A DNA stretch of 52,784 nt from Alphaproteobacteria bacterium (GCA_023150455.1 JAKLKW010000068.1:1-52784); one strand, 5' to 3'. Positions 26,874-36,641 are shown, numbered from the stretch's first letter. A program made the numbers and translations. The notes: generated from the sequence alone by a model not told the origin.

Positions 26874-27801
26874 CCTCGGCACCCGCCGCCATCTCGAGGA
26901 TGCGCCGGATCATGCGGGCATTGGCGGCGTCGATCATTCGCCCGTCGACCGTGACCGCGCCCTTGCCCTCGCGCCGCGCCGCCTCGAGCGCCGCGGCGAC
27001 GCGCCGCGCATACGCCACTTCCGCGTCCGACGGGACGAAGGCGTCGCGCGTCGGCTCGATCTGGCTGGGATGGATGACCTGCTTGCCGTCGAAGCCCATG
27101 GCGGCGGCCTTCACCGCGGAGGATCGCGTCAGCGTCGGGTCGCGGAAAGCGCCGCACGGGCCGTCGATCGCGCGCAGGCCGAAGGCGCGCGCGGCGACCA
27201 GCAGGCGCATCATCGGGTAGGCGAACAGGTCGAGCGGCGTTTCCGGATAGCCGTCCGCCACGCTGCCGACGTGCCTGTAGCCGCTGGGCGACTGGCCGAT
27301 CTCGCTGCTGCGCGCACCGAGCGAGGCGGCGAGATCGCCGACGCCCAGATGCAGCGCCGCCACCGCCGGCTCCGCCGCCAGCGCGTCGACGTTCATCAGC
27401 CCGCGCGCCGTCTCGATCAGCAGCTCGATCGCCGCCGGCGGACGCCTTGTGCCGGCCGCATCGGCGATCCAGCGCCGCACCCGGGCGACGTCCTCCGGCA
27501 CCTCGGCCTTGGGCAGGATGAAGGCGTCGAGTCGCGCGTTTCCGCCGAGCCGCCCGATCTCCGCGCCGATCGTCGCGCTGTCGACGGCGTTGAGCCGCAC
27601 CGCGACCGTCTTGCGGCCCCAATCGAGCGCCGCCAGTGCCGCGGCCGCATCGCCGAGGGCCGTCGCCTTCTCTTCCGGCGGCACGGCATCCTCGAGATCG
27701 AGGAACACCGCGTCGGCGGCCGACGCCGCCGCGTTCTGCACCATCCGGGCGCGGTGCGCCGGGACGGCCAGGTAGGTGCGCGTAACGCGCGTGGCGCTCA
27801 T
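26854..27801 (-). CDS. HpcH/HpaI-type CoA ester lyase (citrate lyase beta-like)
   Basis: A 315-residue TIM-barrel lyase. Motifs: FLDLEDAVPPEEK (metal Asp/Glu), ELLIETARGLMN (metal Glu), LHLGVGDLAASLG and GKQVIHPSQIEPT. These place it with malyl-CoA, citramalyl-CoA and related lyases, which split a 3-hydroxyacyl-CoA into acetyl-CoA and an oxo acid with magnesium. The start overlaps the CoA-transferase stop (ATGA), so the two act together: the transferase would activate a dicarboxylic acid and the lyase would cleave it, as in itaconate/citramalate or malate breakdown. Which acid is used cannot be read from the sequence. Confidence 0.85.
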   Translation of the reverse strand: MSATRVTRTYLAVPAHRARMVQNAAASAADAVFLDLEDAVPPEEKATALGDAAAALAALDWGRKTVAVRLNAVDSATIGAEIGRLGGNARLDAFILPKAEVPEDVARVRRWIADAAGTRRPPAAIELLIETARGLMNVDALAAEPAVAALHLGVGDLAASLGARSSEIGQSPSGYRHVGSVADGYPETPLDLFAYPMMRLLVAARAFGLRAIDGPCGAFRDPTLTRSSAVKAAAMGFDGKQVIHPSQIEPTRDAFVPSDAEVAYARRVAAALEAARREGKGAVTVDGRMIDAANARMIRRILEMAAGAEDVGRTP

Positions 27802-28967
27802 CGACCGGCGGGCTCGAGCAGCCCCAGCTCCGAAAGGATCGCGTCGCTGTGCTCGCCGACCGCCGGCACCGGCCCCATCGCCGGCACCAGGCCGGGAATG
27901 GTGATGGCGGGCAGGAAGCTCGGCACGGCGCCGCGCGGCGAGGCGACCTGGCGCACGCGGCCGCGCGCGTGCAGCTGCCGGTGCTCGAGGAAGGCCTCGA
28001 CCGTGTTCATGTGGGCGTTGGCGATCCCGGCCCGGTCCAGGAGCTCGAGCGCCTGGTCGCTGGTGAACGTCGCGAAGCGCTGCTCGATCAGCGCCTCCAG
28101 CGCGTCGCGGTTCTCCAGGCGCTTCGGGTTGGTGCCGTAGCGCGGGTCGGTGGCGAGCGCGGCGTCGCCCATGACCTCGGCGCAGAACGCGGTCCATTCG
28201 CGGTCGTTCTGGATGCCGAAGAACACGACGCGGCCGTCGCCGGCCGTGAACGGACCATAGGGCGAGATGCCGGCGTGGCGCGTGCCGGTGCGGCGCAGGC
28301 TCTTGCCCGATCCCGCGGTATAGAGGGCGGGATAGCTCATCCATTCCGTGATCGAGTCGAACAGCGAGACCTCGAATGCCGTGCCCTTGCCGGTGCGCTC
28401 GCGGCGATAGAGCGCCATCAGCACGCCCTGCAGCACGTACATGCCGGTGGCGATGTCGACCACCGACAGGCCCGACTTGGCCGGCTGCTCCTCCGTGCCG
28501 TTGATGGCCAGGACTCCCGCCTCGCATTGCACGAGCAGGTCGTAGGCCTTCTTGTCGCTCAAGGGTCCGCCGCTGCCGTAGCCCGATATGTCGCAGGCGA
28601 TCAGGCGCGGGAACCGCTCGGTCAGGGTGGCGGCGTCGAGCCCGAGGCGCTCGGCGGCGCCGGGCGCGAGGTTCTGCAGGAACACGTCGGCGCGCGGCAG
28701 CAGCGCGTCCAGCGCGGCCCGGCCATCGGGCGACTTGATGTCGATCGCGAGGCTCTCTTTCGACCGGTTGGTCCAGACGAACTGGCTCGACATGCCGTTC
28801 AGCACGGCGTCGTAGTCGCGGCAGAAATCGCCCTTCTCCGGCCGCTCGATCTTGATCACCCTGGCGCCCCAGTCGGCGAGGTGCCGGCTGGCGAGCGGCG
28901 CGGCGATCGCCTGCTCCAGCGAGACCACGACGATTCCGGACAAGGGCAGGCGCGCGGCGTCGCTCAT
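27798..28967 (-). CDS. CaiB/BaiF family (class III) CoA-transferase
   Basis: A 389-residue class III CoA-transferase. The N-terminal part has LADWGARVIKIERPEKGD and FVWTNRSKESLAIDIKSPDG; the active-site region is KKAYDLLVQCEAG, whose Asp should form the acyl-CoA intermediate. It moves CoA between carboxylic acids. The ATG at 28967 is preceded by GGGAG at good spacing, and 20 earlier in-frame codons are not family-like. It is first in an operon with a CoA ester lyase (ATGA overlap) and a nucleotidyltransferase-like gene, divergent from rpmI. Confidence 0.88.
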   Translation of the reverse strand: MSDAARLPLSGIVVVSLEQAIAAPLASRHLADWGARVIKIERPEKGDFCRDYDAVLNGMSSQFVWTNRSKESLAIDIKSPDGRAALDALLPRADVFLQNLAPGAAERLGLDAATLTERFPRLIACDISGYGSGGPLSDKKAYDLLVQCEAGVLAINGTEEQPAKSGLSVVDIATGMYVLQGVLMALYRRERTGKGTAFEVSLFDSITEWMSYPALYTAGSGKSLRRTGTRHAGISPYGPFTAGDGRVVFFGIQNDREWTAFCAEVMGDAALATDPRYGTNPKRLENRDALEALIEQRFATFTSDQALELLDRAGIANAHMNTVEAFLEHRQLHARGRVRQVASPRGAVPSFLPAITIPGLVPAMGPVPAVGEHSDAILSELGLLEPAGR

Positions 28968-29062
28968 GGCTTCTCCCGGGGCTGCATCCGGCGGCGATCT
29001 TGGCCCCCGATGCGGGAGCGCGTCCACCGTCGAGGGGATCGGGGCCTAACCCATGGGCGGGC

Positions 29063-29091
29063 TTGCGTTTCCGGGCCCCGACCGGTATATA
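29063..29091 (+). promoter_or_regulatory. Candidate promoter and leader of rpmI-rplT
   Basis: TTGCGT (29063-29068), 17 bases, TATATA (29086-29091), followed by about 100 bases of leader before rpmI. The leader holds a stem-loop GAGGGC-CTCGC-GCCCTC (29121-29137). In other bacteria L20 controls this operon through leader RNA; whether this hairpin does so is unknown. Confidence 0.5.
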
Positions 29092-29198
29092 GCCGCGCTC
29101 CCAAGCGGACGGCTGGCTTCGAGGGCCTCGCGCCCTCCACATACGGGCATGCCTCGTCGTCCGCAAACAACGGCTAACCCCTTGTAAAGGAACCGAAA

Positions 29199-29399
29199 AT
29201 GCCCAAGATGAAGACCAAGAGCGGGGCCAAGAAGCGCTTCCGCTTCACGGCGACCGGCAAGGTCAAGTTCGCCCCCGCCCACAAGCGGCACAACCTGCGC
29301 AAGCGGCCGCAGAAGATGAAGCGGCAGGCGCGCGGCACCGAGATCATGCGCGATAGCGACATGAAGCTCGTGCTCAAGTACATGCCGTACAATCGCTAG
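29199..29399 (+). CDS. rpmI: 50S ribosomal protein L35
   Basis: A 66-residue basic protein starting [20 protein letters not shown], the standard L35 opening, with [13 protein letters not shown] in the middle. It is part of the large ribosomal subunit. AAAGGA lies just ahead of the ATG. rplT follows after 17 bases. Here infC is not directly upstream, unlike the common infC-rpmI-rplT order. Confidence 0.97.
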   Translation: MPKMKTKSGAKKRFRFTATGKVKFAPAHKRHNLRKRPQKMKRQARGTEIMRDSDMKLVLKYMPYNR

Positions 29400-29416
29400 A
29401 GCGGGAGAGAAGGACC

Positions 29417-29776
29417 ATGGCACGCGTCAAACGGGGCGTCACCGCGCACGCCCGCCACAAGAAGGTGCTGGACCTCGCCTCGGGCTACCGCGGCCGCTCC
29501 AGCAAGGCCTATCGCGTGGCGCTCGAGAAGGTCGAGAAGGCGCTGCGCTACGCCTATCGCGACCGCCGCAACAAGAAGCGGGACTTCCGGGGGCTTTGGA
29601 TCCAGCGCATCAACGCCGGCGCGCGCGAGCACGGGCTCACCTATTCCAGGCTGATCGCCGGCTTCAAGAAGGCGGGCATCGAGATCGACCGCAAGGTCCT
29701 GGCCGAGCTCGCCGCGCGCGAGCCGGAGTCGTTCGGCGCCTTGGTGGAAAAGGCCAAGAGCGCGCTGGCGGCGTAA
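29417..29776 (+). CDS. rplT: 50S ribosomal protein L20
   Basis: A 119-residue protein starting [21 protein letters not shown], with the [20 protein letters not shown] core and [20 protein letters not shown] near the end, all typical of L20. It is an early 23S rRNA-binding assembly protein and in some bacteria the repressor of its own operon. GAGAAGG precedes the ATG. A lipoprotein gene follows 11 bases after its stop. Confidence 0.97.
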   Translation: MARVKRGVTAHARHKKVLDLASGYRGRSSKAYRVALEKVEKALRYAYRDRRNKKRDFRGLWIQRINAGAREHGLTYSRLIAGFKKAGIEIDRKVLAELAAREPESFGALVEKAKSALAA

Positions 29777-29787
29777 CGGGTTCTCCC

Positions 29788-30243
29788 ATGGTGTCGCTGG
29801 CCGCCATCGCCACGGGCGGCCGGACGGGTCGTCCCTTAAGGTGTGTCAAGCCAGGCGCCGGGCTCTCCCGACTGGCGGCGGTCCTGCTCGTCTTCGCACT
29901 GGCGGCCTGCGGCGAAAGCTTCGACCAGGACATCGCCGCGGTGAAGGGCGCGCAGGCGCCCGGCGGGACGACCGAAGAGTTCGTCAACCAGATCGCCGGC
30001 GCCCGCGGCCAGGTCGCCTGGAGCGCGTCGAAGCCGCCGCGCTACAAGGACAACCCGAACATCGTCGAGGTCGTCGCGCGCATCGACAAGACGACGCGCT
30101 CCGGCGCCAAGCGCCAAGTCGACCTCGCCTGGGTCAACAACCGCCAGACCAGGCAGGTCGCGCTGGAGCGCGTCGCCATCGACGGCCAGCCGCAGAACTT
30201 TGCGACGGGTGCGCTCGGCATCCTGCTGATGCAATTGGATTGA
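29788..30243 (+). CDS. Small predicted lipoprotein, unknown function
   Basis: A 151-residue protein. The N-terminal hydrophobic stretch [16 protein letters not shown] ends in a lipobox (LAAC, Cys about residue 42), so it should be lipidated and anchored in the membrane facing the periplasm. The mature part has charged and polar residues with no motif I know. The start at ATG 29788 leaves a rather long n-region; no better start is visible. It lies between rplT and pheS, 11 and 4 bases from its neighbours, so it is co-transcribed with translation genes, an unusual place for a lipoprotein. Confidence 0.65.
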   Translation: MVSLAAIATGGRTGRPLRCVKPGAGLSRLAAVLLVFALAACGESFDQDIAAVKGAQAPGGTTEEFVNQIAGARGQVAWSASKPPRYKDNPNIVEVVARIDKTTRSGAKRQVDLAWVNNRQTRQVALERVAIDGQPQNFATGALGILLMQLD

Positions 30244-30247
30244 CGTC

Positions 30248-31333
30248 ATGACCGCGCAGGACCTCTCCACCATCCGCGGCGCACTCCTGGGCGAGATCGC
30301 CGGCGCGTCCGACCTCGCCGGGCTCGAGCGCGCCCGCGTGGCGGCGCTGGGCAAGAAGGGGCGCCTGACCGAGCTGATGAAGGGCCTGGGCCAGGTCGCC
30401 GCCGAGGAGCGCAAGTCGCGCGGCGCCGAGCTCAACGCGCTCAAGGGCGAGATCGAGGCGGCGCTCAACGCGCAGAAGGCGAAGCTCGAGGACGCCGACC
30501 TCGACGCGCGCCTCAGGACCGAGCGGGTCGACATCACGCTGCCGGCGCGGCCGGAGGCCGAGGGCAGGCTGCATCCGATCTCGCAGACCATCGACGAGAT
30601 CGTGGCGATCTTCGGCGCCATGGGCTTCAAGGTCGCGGAAGGGCCCGACATCGAGGACGACTTCCACAATTTCACCGCGCTCAACATCCCCGAAGACCAT
30701 CCGGCGCGGCAGATGATGGACACGTTCTACCTGCCGGAACGCCCGGACGGATCGCGCCTGGTGCTGCGCACGCATACCTCGCCCGTGCAGATCCGCACGA
30801 TGATGAGCCAGAAGCCGCCGATCCGGATCATCGTGCCGGGGCGCACCTATCGCTGCGACTCCGACATGACGCACACGCCGATGTTCCACCAGGTCGAGGG
30901 GCTGGTGATCGACAAGACCAGCCACATGGGCCACCTGAAGGGGTGCCTGGCCGATTTCTGCCGCGCCTTCTTCGAGGTGCCCGACGTGCCGATCCGCTTC
31001 CGGCCCAGCTTCTTCCCCTTCGTCGAGCCGGGCGCGGAAATGGACATCGGCTGCTCGCGCAAGGGCGGCGAGCTCAAGATCGGCGCCGGCGACGACTGGC
31101 TCGAGATCCTGGGCTGCGGCATGGTGCACCCGAAGGTGCTGCAGTACTGCAACCTCAATCCCGCCGAGTACCAGGGCTTCGCCTTCGGCATGGGCATCGA
31201 GCGCGTGGCGATGCTGAAATACGGCATCCCCGACCTGCGCACCTTCTACGAGGCCGACCTGCGCTGGCTGCGCCACTACGGCTTCCCGGCGCTCGAGGTC
31301 GCGACGCTGGTGCGCGGGCTGGTGCCGCAATGA
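30248..31333 (+). CDS. pheS: Phenylalanyl-tRNA synthetase alpha subunit
   Basis: A 361-residue class II synthetase subunit. An N-terminal coiled-coil (about 1-85) precedes the catalytic domain with [31 protein letters not shown] (motif 2 region), [14 protein letters not shown] and [18 protein letters not shown] (motif 3). With PheT it forms the alpha2beta2 enzyme that charges tRNA-Phe. The pheT ATG overlaps its stop (ATGA). Confidence 0.97.
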   Translation: MTAQDLSTIRGALLGEIAGASDLAGLERARVAALGKKGRLTELMKGLGQVAAEERKSRGAELNALKGEIEAALNAQKAKLEDADLDARLRTERVDITLPARPEAEGRLHPISQTIDEIVAIFGAMGFKVAEGPDIEDDFHNFTALNIPEDHPARQMMDTFYLPERPDGSRLVLRTHTSPVQIRTMMSQKPPIRIIVPGRTYRCDSDMTHTPMFHQVEGLVIDKTSHMGHLKGCLADFCRAFFEVPDVPIRFRPSFFPFVEPGAEMDIGCSRKGGELKIGAGDDWLEILGCGMVHPKVLQYCNLNPAEYQGFAFGMGIERVAMLKYGIPDLRTFYEADLRWLRHYGFPALEVATLVRGLVPQ

Positions 31334-33738
31334 AGTTCACCTTCTCCTGGCTGAAGGAGCACCTCGACACGCCGGCGAGCGTCGGTGAGATCGCGCATGG
31401 CCTCACCATGCTCGGCCTCGAGGTCGAGAGCCTGACCGACCGCGGCGCCGCGCTGAAGCCGTTCGTGATCGCGCGCGTGGTCGAGGCGAAGCAGCACCCG
31501 AACGCCGACCGCCTGCGGGTCTGCACGGTCGATCCCGGCACCGGCCAGACGCTGCAGGTCGTCTGCGGCGCGCCCAACGCGCGCACCGGCATGATCGGCG
31601 TGTTCGCGCCGGTCGGCGCGTACATCCCGGGCACGCAGCTCGACCTCAAGAAGGGCACGATCCGCGGCGTCGATTCGAACGGCATGCTGCTCAGCGAGCG
31701 CGAGATCGGCATCAGCGACGAGCACGAGGGCATCATCGACCTGCCGGCGGACGCGCCGGTCGGCACGTCCTTCGCCGCCTATGCCGGGCTCGACGATCCG
31801 GTGTTCGAGGTCAAGCTGACGCCGAACCGCGCCGACTGCCTGGGCGTCGCGGGCATCGCGCGCGACCTGGCGGCGGCCGGCTACGGCTCGGTGATCACGC
31901 CGCCGGTCAGGCCGGTCGCGGGCAAGTTCCACAGCCCGCTCGACGTGCAATTCCGCCTGCCGCCGGGCGACGCGGCCGCCTGCCCGATGTTCGTCGGGCG
32001 CTACATCCGCGGCGTCAGGAACGCGCCGAGCCCGGACTGGCTGCAGCGCAAGCTCGAGGCGATCGGCCTCAGGCCCATCTCGGCGCTGGTCGACATCACC
32101 AACTACGTGACCTTCGACCGCAACCGGCCGCTGCACGTGTTCGACGCCGACAAGGTGACCAGGGGCATCCGCGTGCGCTTCGGCAAGCCTGCCGAGAAGA
32201 TGCTGGCGCTGAACGGCAAGGAGTACCAGCTCGACTCCTTCATGACCGTGATCAGCGACGAGGCCGGCCATGCGCTCGGCCTCGGCGGCGTGATCGGCGG
32301 CGAGGAGTCCGGCTGCACCGAGCGGACGGTCAACGTCTTCGTCGAGTCCGCCCTGTTCGACCCCAAGCGCACGGCGCGCACCGGGCGCGCGCTCGGCATC
32401 GACAGCGATGCGCGCCACCGCTTCGAGCGCGGCGTCGACCCCGAGTTCGCCGCGCCCGGCATGGAGGTCGCCACGCGGCTGATCCTCGAGCTTTGCGGCG
32501 GCGAGCCGAGCGAGGTCGTGGTCGCCGGCGGCGTGCCGGAATGGCGCCGCACGCTGCACCTGAGGCATTCGCGCGTCGCCGGGCTGGGCGGGGTCGAGGT
32601 GCCGGCCGACCGCGTGCAGACGATCCTGAAGTCGCTCGGCTTCGGCGCGCAGCGCAAGGGCGACGGGTTCGAGTGCGAGCCGCCGTCCTGGCGCGCCGAC
32701 GTCGAGGGCGAGGCCGACCTGGTCGAGGAGGTCATCCGCGTCAACGGTTTCGACAACATCGAGGCGGTGTCGATGCCGGCCCCGGCGGTGACGCCCGAGC
32801 CGGCGCTCACGCCCGCGCAGCGCCGGGTCGCGCTGGTCAAGCGCGCGCTGGCGCAGCGCGGCATCATGGAGGCCGTGACCTGGTCCTTCATGCCGAGGCC
32901 CGCGGCCGAGCTGTTCGGCGGCGGGCAGGCGGTGCTGGCGCTGGCCAACCCGATCTCGGCCGATCTCGACCAGATGCGCCCGTCGATCCTGCCCAACCTG
33001 CTGGGCGCTGCGCAGCGCAACGCCGATCGCGGCTTCCCCGACCTCGCGCTGTTCGAGGTCGGCCCGGTCTATGCCGGCGACAAGCCCGAGGGCCAGTCGA
33101 CCTTCGCCACGGTCGTGCGCCGCGGCAACAACGCGCCCAGGCACTGGGACGCCAGGCCGCGCCCGGTCGACGCGTTCGACGCCAAGGCCGACGCGCTGGC
33201 GGTGCTGGCATCCTGCGGCGTGCCGCTCGGCAACCTGCAGATCGAGGCCAAGCCGCCCGCCTGGTATCACCCGGGCCGCGCCGGCGTGCTGCGCCTGGGG
33301 CCGAACGTGCTGGCGACCTTCGGCGAGCTGCATCCGCGCGTGCTGAAGCGGCTCGACGTCGAGGGGCCGGCGGTCGGCTGCGAGGTCAACCTGACGCTGC
33401 TGCCGCTGCCGCGCGCCAAGGCGGGCCGCGCGCGGCCGCTGCTCAAGGCCTCGCCGTTCCAGCCCGTGGTGCGCGACTTCGCCTTCGTGGTCGACGACGC
33501 CGTGGCTGCCGACCAGCTGGTGCGCGCCGCGCGCGCCGCCGACAAGGCGCTGATCGCCGATGTCGGCGTGTTCGACCGCTTCGCGGGCGGCTCGCTGCCC
33601 GCGGGCAAGAAGTCGATCGCCATCGCCGTGACGCTGCAGCCGACCGAGGCGACCTTGAGCGAGAAGGAGATCGAGGCGGTCTCGGCCAAGGTGGTCGCGC
33701 AGGTGACGAAGGCGACCGGAGGCGTGCTACGCGGCTGA
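31330..33738 (+). CDS. pheT: Phenylalanyl-tRNA synthetase beta subunit
   Basis: An 802-residue protein, normal for PheT. It begins [17 protein letters not shown]. It carries the EMAP/tRNA-binding fold (about 40-150, [14 protein letters not shown]), B3/B4 domain with the [10 protein letters not shown] signature of the editing site, B5, and a C-terminal ferredoxin-fold anticodon-binding domain (about 705-802, [16 protein letters not shown]). It edits Tyr-tRNA-Phe and binds the tRNA. It is coupled to pheS. Confidence 0.97.
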   Translation: MKFTFSWLKEHLDTPASVGEIAHGLTMLGLEVESLTDRGAALKPFVIARVVEAKQHPNADRLRVCTVDPGTGQTLQVVCGAPNARTGMIGVFAPVGAYIPGTQLDLKKGTIRGVDSNGMLLSEREIGISDEHEGIIDLPADAPVGTSFAAYAGLDDPVFEVKLTPNRADCLGVAGIARDLAAAGYGSVITPPVRPVAGKFHSPLDVQFRLPPGDAAACPMFVGRYIRGVRNAPSPDWLQRKLEAIGLRPISALVDITNYVTFDRNRPLHVFDADKVTRGIRVRFGKPAEKMLALNGKEYQLDSFMTVISDEAGHALGLGGVIGGEESGCTERTVNVFVESALFDPKRTARTGRALGIDSDARHRFERGVDPEFAAPGMEVATRLILELCGGEPSEVVVAGGVPEWRRTLHLRHSRVAGLGGVEVPADRVQTILKSLGFGAQRKGDGFECEPPSWRADVEGEADLVEEVIRVNGFDNIEAVSMPAPAVTPEPALTPAQRRVALVKRALAQRGIMEAVTWSFMPRPAAELFGGGQAVLALANPISADLDQMRPSILPNLLGAAQRNADRGFPDLALFEVGPVYAGDKPEGQSTFATVVRRGNNAPRHWDARPRPVDAFDAKADALAVLASCGVPLGNLQIEAKPPAWYHPGRAGVLRLGPNVLATFGELHPRVLKRLDVEGPAVGCEVNLTLLPLPRAKAGRARPLLKASPFQPVVRDFAFVVDDAVAADQLVRAARAADKALIADVGVFDRFAGGSLPAGKKSIAIAVTLQPTEATLSEKEIEAVSAKVVAQVTKATGGVLRG

Positions 33739-33755
33739 GCGCCGTCCCGGCGCTG

Positions 33756-34073
33756 GTGCTGGCGTTGGCCGCCGGAACGGCGGGCGCGGTCGATCGCCAG
33801 CCCTCGGCCTATGCCCAGGCGCGCTACGCCATGAACGTCGCCGAGCAATGCGGCCTGGTCACGCCGCGCGCGGAGGCGGGCTTCGCCGCGGTCGAGCGGC
33901 GCCTGATCGCCGAGGAGGGGCTGGACACGGAAGGCGTGAGGAACGCGCGCATCGCCGCCGGCATCGCGTTCGCGCGCGAGTACCAGAACCGCGGCCTGGG
34001 CGGGGCGCGGCCCTGGTGCAGCACCGAGGGCGCCGAGGCGGTGCGGCGATTCGAGGCGGTGCCCCTGGATTAG
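33756..34073 (+). CDS. Small predicted exported protein, start uncertain
   Basis: The open frame encodes a good signal-peptide-like stretch ([23 protein letters not shown]) followed by about 90 residues with two cysteines (EQCGLV, PWCSTE) that could pair in the periplasm. The positively charged beginning lies inside the end of pheT, where I see no ATG, GTG or TTG in frame. The first usable codon is GTG 33756, which would cut the signal peptide in half. Either a rare start is used or the sequence is altered here. Function unknown. Confidence 0.45.
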   Translation: MLALAAGTAGAVDRQPSAYAQARYAMNVAEQCGLVTPRAEAGFAAVERRLIAEEGLDTEGVRNARIAAGIAFAREYQNRGLGGARPWCSTEGAEAVRRFEAVPLD

Positions 34074-34118
34074 GCAGTCGCGGCTGCCCATTTTGATTGG
34101 TGCATGGGATCCGCACCG

Positions 34119-34216
34119 CGCGTCCTTCGACAAGCTCAGCCCTTCGGCAAGCTCAGGAGAGGTTCTTTCCTCATGCCAACTCGATTTTGCCTCGTCCTCA
34201 GCCTGTCGAAGGACGC
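34119..34216. repeat. Inverted repeat of the CTTCGACAAGCTCAG type
   Basis: GCGTCCTTCGACAAGCTCAG at the left faces CCTCAGCCTGTCGAAGGACGC at the right; a second partial copy (CCTTCGGCAAGCTCAGGA) follows the left arm. Palindromes with this sequence are common between genes in many alphaproteobacteria and others. It fills much of the gap between the small exported gene and lepA. A lone half copy (GAGTTTGTCGAAGGG) is at 26283-26297. Confidence 0.7.
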
Positions 34217-34289
34217 ATCCGCGGTCCTGCAACGATTTGCTTAATGGACCTGCGCGACCTATGGTGCGCGCGCCCGCGACGGAACCGAC

Positions 34290-36071
34290 ATGACCGACCT
34301 GAAGCACATCCGCAACTTCGCGATCATCGCGCATATCGACCACGGCAAGTCCACCTTGGCCGACCGCCTGATCGAGCGCTGCGGCGCCTTGGAGGCGCGC
34401 GAGATGCGCGAGCAGGTGCTCGATTCGATGGACATCGAGCGCGAGCGCGGCATCACCATCAAGGCGCAGACCGTGCGCCTCTCCTACCGCGCCAAGGACG
34501 GCGAGCTCTACGAGCTGAACCTGATGGACACGCCCGGCCATGTCGACTTCGCCTACGAGGTCAGCCGGTCGCTCGCCGCCTGCGAGGGCTCGCTCCTGGT
34601 GGTCGACGCCTCGCAAGGGGTCGAGGCGCAGACGCTGGCGAACGTCTACCAGGCGATCGAGAACAACCACGAGATCGTGCCGGTCCTCAACAAGATCGAC
34701 CTGCCGGCGGCCGAGCCCGACCGCGTGCGCCAGCAGATCGAGGACGTGATCGGGCTCGACGCCTCGCACGCCGTGCCGATCTCGGCCAAGGCCGGCATCG
34801 GCATCGAGGACGTGCTCGAGGCGCTGGTCACGCGCCTGCCGCCGCCCAGGGGCGACGCCGACGCGCCGCTCAAGGCGCTCTTGATCGACAGCTGGTACGA
34901 CCCCTATCTCGGCGTCGTCGCCCTGGTGCGGGTCAAGGACGGTGTCCTGCGCACCGGCATGAAGATCCGCCTGATGGCGACGGGTGCGGCGCACCAGGTC
35001 GAGCGCGTTGGCTACTTCACGCCCAAGCGCGTGCAGTGCGACGTGCTGGAGCCGGGCGAGGTCGGATACATCACCGCCGGCATCAAGAGCGTGGCCGACT
35101 GCAAGGTCGGCGACACGATCACCGACGACCGCAAGCCGACGGCCGAGCCGCTGCCTGGCTTCAAGCCGTCGGTGCCCGTGGTGTTCTGCGGCCTGTTCCC
35201 GACCGATCCGGCGGCCTACGAGAACCTGCGCGAGAGCCTGGCGAAGCTTCGGCTCAACGACGCCAGCTTCCAGTACGAGCCCGAGACCTCGGCGGCGCTG
35301 GGATTCGGCTTCCGCTGCGGCTTCCTGGGATTGCTGCATCTCGAGATCATCCAGGAGCGGCTCGAGCGCGAGTTCGACCTCGACCTCATCACCACTGCGC
35401 CCTCGGTCGTCTACAAGGTCCACCTGACCAACGGCGAGGTGATCGAGATGCACAACCCGGCCGACATGCCGGACCCGGTCAAGATCGACCACCTGGAGGA
35501 GCCGTGGATCCGCGGCACGATCTTCGTGCCCGACGAGTATCTGGGTCCGATCCTGAAGCTGTGCGAGGAGCGCCGCGGCGAGCAGGTCGAGCTGACCTAT
35601 GCCGGCAGCCGCGCCATGGTGATCTACAAATTGCCGCTGAACGAGGTCGTGTTCGACTTCTACGACCGGCTGAAATCGGTCAGCCGCGGCTACGCCAGCT
35701 TCGACTACCAGGTCGAATCCTACCGCGAGGGCGACCTGGTGAAGCTGTCGATCCTGGTCAACGGCGACCCGGTCGACGCGCTGTCGATGATCGTCCATCG
35801 CCAGGTCGCCGAGACGCGCGGACGGGCGCTGTGCGTGCGCCTGAAGGACCTGATCCCGCGCCAGCTGTTCACATCAGCCCTCTGCGCAAGGACGTCACGG
35901 CCAAGTGCTACGGCGGCGACATCACGCGCAAGAAGAAGCTGCTCGAGAAGCAGAAAGAGGGCAAGAAGCGCATGCGCCAGTTCGGCAAGGTGGAGATACC
36001 GCAATCCGCCTTCATCGCCGCGCTCAAGATGGGCGACCAGTAGGAGCGGTCTGCCACCGGCTTCCTTCTAG
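34290..36071 (+). CDS. lepA: Elongation factor 4 (LepA), frame lost near the C-terminus
   Basis: The first 527 codons are a normal LepA: GTPase P-loop HIDHGKST, switch [20 protein letters not shown], then domains II, III and V ([16 protein letters not shown]). LepA is a ribosome-bound GTPase that can back-translocate or aid initiation under stress. After [11 protein letters not shown] (to 35870) the frame becomes non-LepA (TSALCARTS) and runs to 36071. The real C-terminus continues in another frame from 35873. Seventeen or so residues (the IQAAIGG..IIAR region in relatives) are missing. The last 67 codons of this frame are not real LepA. Confidence 0.93.
   Translation: MTDLKHIRNFAIIAHIDHGKSTLADRLIERCGALEAREMREQVLDSMDIERERGITIKAQTVRLSYRAKDGELYELNLMDTPGHVDFAYEVSRSLAACEGSLLVVDASQGVEAQTLANVYQAIENNHEIVPVLNKIDLPAAEPDRVRQQIEDVIGLDASHAVPISAKAGIGIEDVLEALVTRLPPPRGDADAPLKALLIDSWYDPYLGVVALVRVKDGVLRTGMKIRLMATGAAHQVERVGYFTPKRVQCDVLEPGEVGYITAGIKSVADCKVGDTITDDRKPTAEPLPGFKPSVPVVFCGLFPTDPAAYENLRESLAKLRLNDASFQYEPETSAALGFGFRCGFLGLLHLEIIQERLEREFDLDLITTAPSVVYKVHLTNGEVIEMHNPADMPDPVKIDHLEEPWIRGTIFVPDEYLGPILKLCEERRGEQVELTYAGSRAMVIYKLPLNEVVFDFYDRLKSVSRGYASFDYQVESYREGDLVKLSILVNGDPVDALSMIVHRQVAETRGRALCVRLKDLIPRQLFTSALCARTSRPSATAATSRARRSCSRSRKRARSACASSARWRYRNPPSSPRSRWATSRSGLPPASF
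35873..36043 (+). pseudogene. lepA: LepA C-terminal end in a shifted frame
   Basis: Reads [22 protein letters not shown] and on to [17 protein letters not shown], the highly conserved LepA C-terminal RNA-binding domain. It has no start of its own. Restoring the gene needs 3n+1 extra bases at 35870-35873, about 49-52 from the family. With them the protein would be close to 600 residues, the usual LepA length. The conserved tail argues for a sequence or assembly loss rather than long-standing decay. Confidence 0.9.
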
Positions 36072-36379
36072 TCGCGCAGGCCGCCGCGCCGGCGCCGGCG
36101 ACGGCACAGCAGCAGGAGCACCAATCCGGCCAGCGCGAAGACCGGCGCCGCGGGCGCCAACAGGATCGGCACGATCACGGACTGCCACAAGCCCGGCCAG
36201 ACATGGCGGTCGATCGCCGGCTCGGCCAGCAGCAGGCTGTCGCGGTGCAGCTGCGCCCAGACCTCGCCGAGCGCCGCCAGCCGCCAACCGCCCGACTGCT
36301 GCCACGCCAGCAGGTCGGCCGCCAGCACCGCCACTGCCACGGCAAGGAACAGCCAGCCCAGAACGCGTCCCAGCCGCAT
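36068..36379 (-). CDS. Small two-helix membrane protein, unknown function
   Basis: A 103-residue protein with two hydrophobic segments, [20 protein letters not shown] (about 7-26) and [24 protein letters not shown] (about 68-91), a polar loop between them and a very basic tail (CRRRRRRGG) that should stay in the cytoplasm. AGGGGGAAAG precedes the ATG at 36379. No family recognised. It lies between lepA (convergent) and tRNA-Ser. Confidence 0.65.
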   Translation of the reverse strand: MRLGRVLGWLFLAVAVAVLAADLLAWQQSGGWRLAALGEVWAQLHRDSLLLAEPAIDRHVWPGLWQSVIVPILLAPAAPVFALAGLVLLLLCRRRRRRGGLRD

Positions 36380-36551
36380 CGGCGCTTTCCCCCTGCTGCG
36401 CCCGGGCTGCGTCGACCAGGCCCGCGCCGCATGCGGCCCAAGTCTAGCGCATCCCGCGGCGCATGCATCCACCCGCAGTATCGGTGCGGGTTGCCGCCGC
36501 CGCCCTGCGTAAGCTAGTGTCCGCCGCGACCGGCGCCGGAGAAGCGTCACC

Positions 36552-36641
36552 GGAGGGGTGGCCGAGCGGTTGAAGGCGCACGCCTGGAGAGCGTGTATAC
36601 GGGAAACCGTATCGAGGGTTCGAATCCCTCTCCCTCCGCCA
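36552..36641 (+). tRNA. tRNA-Ser (anticodon GGA)
   Basis: Starts GGAGGGGTGGCCGAGCGG and ends CCTCCGCCA with the CCA encoded. The anticodon arm is CACGC-CTGGAGA-GCGTG, giving GGA. The long variable arm TATACGGGAAACCGTAT and the T arm GAGGGTTCGAATCCCTC are clear. It decodes UCC and UCU. Confidence 0.97.

Noticed and set aside
34081-34289. Short open frames between pheT and lepA
   Set aside because: They translate the CTTCGACAAGCTCAG palindrome and lack ribosome sites.
35850-35900. Programmed bypass or intein scar in lepA
   Set aside because: Sequence is missing, not added, and no splice residues or hop sites are present.
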